Position numbers and translations under genes: made by a program. Below the pieces are notes generated by a model that did no database searches, was not told where the DNA came from, and saw only the letters and a program-made list of their open reading frames with translations. DNA of 8,042 bases, taken from positions 1 through 8,042 of the forward strand of contig CALCMV010000110.1 of assembly GCA_937967535.1 (NCBI GenBank), in the 5' to 3' direction. The first letter of the stretch is position 1. Every line of letters begins with the position of its first letter. This stretch comes from an uncultured Saprospiraceae bacterium. Lineage in GTDB: Bacteria; Bacteroidota; Bacteroidia; Chitinophagales; Saprospiraceae. Positions 5,553-8,042 of this stretch are shown in pieces.

Positions 5553-5564
5553 TCAACCATCAAC
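5498..5564 (+). repeat. Dispersed repeat, copy A (TAGCTATCGGGAT family)
   Basis: This about 67-bp segment aligns with 7951-8020. Shared blocks are AGTAATTTAYAAT, ATAGCTATCGGGATGT, ATTCAAT, and ATTGTAAAAAACTAT followed by heptamer-spaced AAC units. In this copy the left half of the CCCGATAG/CTATCGGG palindrome is lost. Its tail runs into the stop and last codons of the minus-strand hydrolase gene. Confidence 0.8.
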
Positions 5565-6515
5565 AGTTTCCTTCTTCCCAATATGAAAAAGTGCATCCCC
5601 TTGACTCACCACAGGCGCATTATTATGCCCGATGATATACCCATCTGAATTGGCGAGTACAGGGACTTTTTCTTGAGCTTGGGGGTCGTTGATTTCACCG
5701 AGTAATGTCCCTAGGGTCACGTATTCGCCCGAACAACGATGCCACAAAAACAAGCCCGAACGCGGTGAGCGCACCCAATGCGTATCTGTAAAAAGATGTG
5801 TCGAATAATCAGGCGTGGGCGCAGTATCTATCATTTCAAGATGTTGCATCACCCGCTTCAATCCCGCTATCCCAACTTCAATAGAATGGGTATGATAACG
5901 AAGCGATTCACCGCCTTCAAAAACGAGTATAGGTTTGTCATTTTTGTAGGCTTCTTTTCGGAAACTTTTGGAAATCGGCGTATTGGCAATCGTATACGGT
6001 GCAGCGAAGATGCGAGCGAGTTCGGCAGCTTTTTCGTCGTCTTCCGAATAGCGAATTTGCGGGTGATTGTGCCGACTCGCGCCGCCTGTATGGTAGTCGA
6101 TGCCATAGTCAAATGCCGGAATAATTTCATATGTAAGTGCATGTGCTACACGCGATGCCAATGAGCCGGAAGCACTGCCCGGAAAGCTGCGATTGACATC
6201 TTTCCCATCAGCCAAATCGCGCGAAAAATTGATAAAACCATACACATTCACCAAAGGAATCGCAATTATATTGCCCTGTTTCAAATCCTCGAAAAGTTCT
6301 TCTTCTAAGGCGCGGCGCACGATTTCCACACCGTTTACCTCATCGCCATGTACGCCACCACAAACGAGCAGCGTAGGTCCCGGGTTCGCGCTGCGATATA
6401 CGTGAGCATACAAATGTATGGGCGTACCCGATGGTAATTTGGCAATATCCAATTCGATAGTGCTATGCTGACCCGGCACTATCTTTTTTCCGTCTATTTC
6501 TAATATGTCTATCAT
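5553..6515 (-). CDS. Succinylglutamate desuccinylase/aspartoacylase family zinc hydrolase
   Basis: This 320-residue protein of the AstE/aspartoacylase family (M14 metallocarboxypeptidase-like fold) hydrolyses an amide next to an amino acid carboxylate. Zinc ligands are visible: His56 and Glu59 in GGVHGDEVNG, and His142 in DYHTGG. The substrate-carboxylate motif DVNRSFPG is at 106-113, and a candidate catalytic Glu200 lies in LVFEGGE. Residues from about 235 on (RSGLFLWH, GTLLGEI, DGYIIGHNNAPVVSQGDALFHIG) form the usual beta-rich C-terminal domain. The start ATG (6513-6515) is 92 bp after the rimK stop, with only an A-rich leader next to a large stem-loop. No other astABCD genes are present, so arginine catabolism is unlikely. 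Pairing with rimK suggests it acts on glutamylated or N-acyl-glutamate products; this is inference. The stop codon lies inside repeat copy A. Confidence 0.92.
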   Translation of the reverse strand: MIDILEIDGKKIVPGQHSTIELDIAKLPSGTPIHLYAHVYRSANPGPTLLVCGGVHGDEVNGVEIVRRALEEELFEDLKQGNIIAIPLVNVYGFINFSRDLADGKDVNRSFPGSASGSLASRVAHALTYEIIPAFDYGIDYHTGGASRHNHPQIRYSEDDEKAAELARIFAAPYTIANTPISKSFRKEAYKNDKPILVFEGGESLRYHTHSIEVGIAGLKRVMQHLEMIDTAPTPDYSTHLFTDTHWVRSPRSGLFLWHRCSGEYVTLGTLLGEINDPQAQEKVPVLANSDGYIIGHNNAPVVSQGDALFHIGKKETVDG

Positions 6516-6520
6516 TTTTA

Positions 6521-6612
6521 CGAATTGACGAGTTGATGAGTTGATGAGTTGACGAGTTGACGAATTGTCGCTTCAACAACTCGTCAATTCGTCAACTCAT
6601 CAACCCGTCAAC
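6521..6612. repeat. Intercistronic stem-loop built from 8-bp units
   Basis: On the plus strand, five direct GAYGARTT units (6527-6566) are followed by a short spacer and four inverted AAYTYRTC units (6578-6609). The two arms pair over about 40 bp with roughly five mismatches. The element fills the gap between rimK and the hydrolase gene: the rimK stop codon (6608-6610) is inside the outer unit, and the other arm ends within 6 bp of the next ATG. No T tract follows on either strand, so it is not an intrinsic terminator. A REP-like role in mRNA processing, stability or translation of the downstream gene is possible. Confidence 0.9.
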
Positions 6613-7498
6613 TACTCTTCTTAACTTGTCGTTCGGTATACATGATGATTTTTCGGGCAACATTGATGCCGGTGGTTTTTTCGATGCCTTCGAGTCCGGG
6701 CGAAGCATTGACTTCGATGACCAATGGACCACGCTCGGATTGTAGCATATCAACTCCGGCAATGTCCAAGCCCGTAGTAGCAGCGGCTTTGAGGGCGGTT
6801 TTGCGCTCGGCATCGGTGAGTTCAATGGCTTCGGCTACGCCGCCTTGGTGGAGATTGGAGCGAAACTCGCCCTTGCGCGTGGCTTTGCGGCGCATGGATG
6901 CTACTACTCTTCTGCCAATCACAATAGCACGAATATCCGTTCCCGAACTTTCTTTGATAAATTCCTGTACGATAATGCGTGTTTTGGTTTTGTTGAATGC
7001 CTCAATCACTGATTTTGCCCCCCGCGCACTTTCTGCCAATATGACACCGTAGCCCTGCGTTCCTTCCAATAATTTGATAATCAAGGGTGGTCCGCCTACT
7101 GCTTCAATGATTTCATCCACCTTACTCGAATAATTGGTAAATATCGTCTTGGGTGTTCCTACACCTACCTGCGAGAGGTGTTGGAGGCTGGTCAATTTAT
7201 CTCGCGCACGCCACAAGGCTTCGGAGGTAACGGGCGTATAGACGCCCATCATCTGAAATTGATTGATGACCGCCGAGCCGTAAAATGTGACCGAAGCCCC
7301 GATACGCGGCACGATAGCATCTACCGCTTCAACTTTCTGATTATTGTAATACAGATAGGGTTTTTTGCCTTCCATTACAATGACAAAATTTAAGTGATTG
7401 TAACGACGTACATTGAGTCCGCGCTCCTGCGCGGCTTCTATCAAACGACGGGTGGAGTATATCGTAGATTTCTGAGAGAGTATAGCAAGGTTCATCAT
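6608..7498 (-). CDS. rimK: Ribosomal protein S6--L-glutamate ligase RimK (ATP-grasp)
   Basis: RimK adds glutamate residues to the C-terminus of ribosomal protein S6, using ATP, in the cytoplasm. The 296 residues align along almost the whole length with E. coli RimK as I recall it (300 residues). Matching stretches are NLAILSQKSTIYSTRRL at 3-19, VDAIVPRIGASVTFYG at 59-74, RARDKLTSLQ at 97-106, the ATP-grasp lysine 142 and glycine-rich EGTQGYGV at 145-152, and VQEFIKE at 177-183. Also present are DIRAIVIG at 188-195, EFRSNLHQGG at 211-220, and the metal-binding Asp250 plus Glu262/Asn264 (VIEVNASPGLEGIEKTTG). The protein starts Met-Met; the second ATG (7493-7495) corresponds better to the E. coli start. 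rpsF is not in the window. The downstream hydrolase gene probably shares its transcript. The upstream 540 bp are repeats, so its promoter is uncertain. Confidence 0.95.
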   Translation of the reverse strand: MMNLAILSQKSTIYSTRRLIEAAQERGLNVRRYNHLNFVIVMEGKKPYLYYNNQKVEAVDAIVPRIGASVTFYGSAVINQFQMMGVYTPVTSEALWRARDKLTSLQHLSQVGVGTPKTIFTNYSSKVDEIIEAVGGPPLIIKLLEGTQGYGVILAESARGAKSVIEAFNKTKTRIIVQEFIKESSGTDIRAIVIGRRVVASMRRKATRKGEFRSNLHQGGVAEAIELTDAERKTALKAAATTGLDIAGVDMLQSERGPLVIEVNASPGLEGIEKTTGINVARKIIMYTERQVKKSS

Positions 7499-7523
7499 AA
7501 CAAAAACTAAGATTAAGTTGGGC

Positions 7524-7551
7524 TTAGTGATTGGTTATTAGTTAGTTATGG
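7524..7551. repeat. Heptamer array TTAGTTA-type, inverted relative to 7874-7904
   Basis: Four 7-bp units (7524, 7531, 7538, 7545) follow the pattern TTRGTKA, the last degraded. Its reverse complement aligns with the ACTAATA-type array at 7870-7904, and the match extends to the adjoining GCCCAACTTAA versus GCCAAATTAA. The two regions are therefore diverged inverted copies of one repeat. Confidence 0.7.
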
Positions 7552-7589
7552 ACTTTGTAGGCTAGCCATTTAACTTTGCCTAAAGCGAA

Positions 7590-7675
7590 TACTCGTCAGA
7601 CGAATCCCTTTATTCAATGTGAATATTTTATGAAACAAATCACTACATTTCATAAAAACCTTCGTCAGACGAGTA
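7590..7675. repeat. Nested palindrome with TCGTCAGACGA arms
   Basis: The outer arms 7590-7604 and 7661-7675 are inverted copies over 15 bp with one central mismatch, and each contains TCGTCAGACGA, itself a palindrome about its central A. Between them is a perfect 10-bp inverted repeat (TTTTATGAAA 7626-7635, TTTCATAAAA 7648-7657) with a 12-nt loop. The whole can fold into a cruciform-like structure. Confidence 0.85.
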
Positions 7676-7828
7676 CTATCCCGCAAGCAAACTTAAACGG
7701 GTAGCCACTTTGTATGATGAAAAAGGTCTCCATGAAAAGGTTTATTTTCTGAACATAAAAATCTAATTGTATTTTTAAAAATATATAATACTTGCTTAAA
7801 AACAATTTTTAGACTTTGAGATGACTCG

Positions 7829-7857
7829 CAAAAATAATGACCTTTTTCATGAACAAA
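7829..7857 (-). promoter_or_regulatory. Candidate minus-strand promoter inside the MITE-like element
   Basis: On the minus strand, TTTG (7857-7854) is followed after 17 nt by TATTTTTG (7836-7829), matching the Bacteroidota promoter pattern. It points toward rimK, about 330 nt away. In AT-rich DNA such matches arise by chance, so support is modest. Confidence 0.3.
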
Positions 7858-7873
7858 TTCTCATAATAAACTG

Positions 7874-7904
7874 ACTAATAACTAATTAACTAATCACTAA
7901 TAAC
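7874..7904. repeat. Heptamer array ACTAATA-type
   Basis: Units ACTAATA, ACTAATTA (one base longer), ACTAATC and ACTAATA lie in tandem near the right end of the MITE-like element. They are the diverged inverted counterpart of the array at 7524-7551. Confidence 0.8.
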
Positions 7905-7950
7905 GCCAAATTAAGGGCTACCCGTTTAAGTTTGCTCAACTTTGATAATC

Positions 7951-8038
7951 AGTAATTTACAATCCCGTATAGCTATCGGGATGTTATTCAATGAATTGTA
8001 AAAAACTATGAACTATGAACTGGCAACTATGAACTGAT
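7951..8038 (+). repeat. Dispersed repeat, copy B, with AACTATG heptamer tail
   Basis: Bases 7951-8020 align with copy A at 5498-5564 in the same orientation. This copy keeps the palindrome CCCG(T)ATAG/CTATCGGG at 7964-7980. It continues into five 7-bp units with AAC at the start of each (8004-8038), the commonest being AACTATG. The shared block ends in TTGTAAAAAACTAT in both copies. Confidence 0.85.
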
Positions 8039-8042
8039 AGCC

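Larger units (their letters stand above)
7686..7936. mobile_element. MITE-like element, 251 bp, with 21-bp perfect terminal inverted repeats
   Basis: Bases 7686-7706 are the perfect reverse complement of 7916-7936 (core AAACGGGTAGCC/GGCTACCCGTTT). A second, subterminal perfect inverted pair of 12 bp (ATGAAAAAGGTC 7717-7728, GACCTTTTTCAT 7839-7850) lies inside. The interior is AT-rich and noncoding. Small size, long perfect ends and lack of a transposase fit a MITE derived from an insertion sequence. A target duplication is at best the dinucleotide CA (7684-7685, 7937-7938). Each terminal repeat carries an outward-facing TAAGTTTG, a -7-like motif. The IS family is not recognised. Confidence 0.65.
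7499..8042. other. Repeat-rich gene-free region upstream of rimK
   Basis: No plausible coding sequence is seen in these 544 bp. They hold the heptamer arrays at 7524-7551 and 7874-7904, a nested palindrome at 7590-7675, a MITE-like element at 7686-7936, and copy B of a dispersed repeat with a heptamer tail at 7951-8038. Any rimK promoter must lie among these repeats. Confidence 0.75.

Noticed and set aside
6642..7052. 136-codon plus-strand open frame antisense to rimK
   Set aside because: It is opposite the highly conserved ATP-grasp region of rimK and is explained by codon bias on the complementary strand.
7499..8042. CRISPR array or tRNA gene in the repeat-rich region
   Set aside because: Repeats are inverted, short and without regular spacers; no cloverleaf-like arrangement was seen.

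Overview
The window looks like chromosomal DNA from a member of the Bacteroidota. The signs are: start codons preceded by A/T-rich leaders with no clear Shine-Dalgarno sequence; promoter-like TTG/TTTG...TAnnTTTG motifs, typical of the phylum's primary sigma factor; a lipoprotein with a Bacteroidota-type surface-export signal; and an Rpn/PD-(D/E)XK family protein with the long charged C-terminus common in this phylum. Genus cannot be judged from the sequence.

Layout, left to right. (1) 1-696: the 3' third of thiC (thiamine pyrimidine synthesis, + strand), closed by a strong intrinsic terminator. (2) 697-3060: an AT-rich accessory stretch. It holds a small lipocalin-like surface lipoprotein, a DUF433 antitoxin-like gene one base upstream of an Rpn-family PD-(D/E)XK nuclease/transposase gene, and a leftover antitoxin-like gene on the minus strand. 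Two identical 42-bp palindromic terminator-type repeats bracket the DUF433-Rpn pair, and the second forms the 3' end of the minus-strand antitoxin-like gene. (3) 3141-5330: a BASS-family (bile acid:sodium symporter-like) transporter on the minus strand, diverging from a 2-oxoglutarate/Fe(II) oxygenase of the isopenicillin N synthase family on the plus strand. Their shared upstream region has a mirror-symmetric pair of promoter-like -7 elements. (4) 5553-7498: a minus-strand pair, rimK (ATP-grasp ribosomal protein S6:glutamate ligase) followed by a succinylglutamate desuccinylase/aspartoacylase-family zinc hydrolase. The two are separated by a long imperfect stem-loop made of 8-bp units. (5) 7499-8042: a gene-free region full of repeats, including a 251-bp MITE-like element with 21-bp perfect terminal inverted repeats and a nested palindrome.

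Besides ordinary metabolic genes, the notable content is repetitive DNA. At least seven separate noncoding sites carry short arrays with a 7-nt period, each with a different unit sequence, reminiscent of the heptanucleotide STRR repeats of cyanobacteria. The best candidate for a functional system is the rimK-hydrolase pair. It combines an amino-acid-adding ATP-grasp ligase with an M14-like zinc hydrolase and could be a writer/eraser pair for glutamate tails, which is an inference. The DUF433-Rpn cassette between identical direct repeats is the best candidate for a mobile or rearranging unit.
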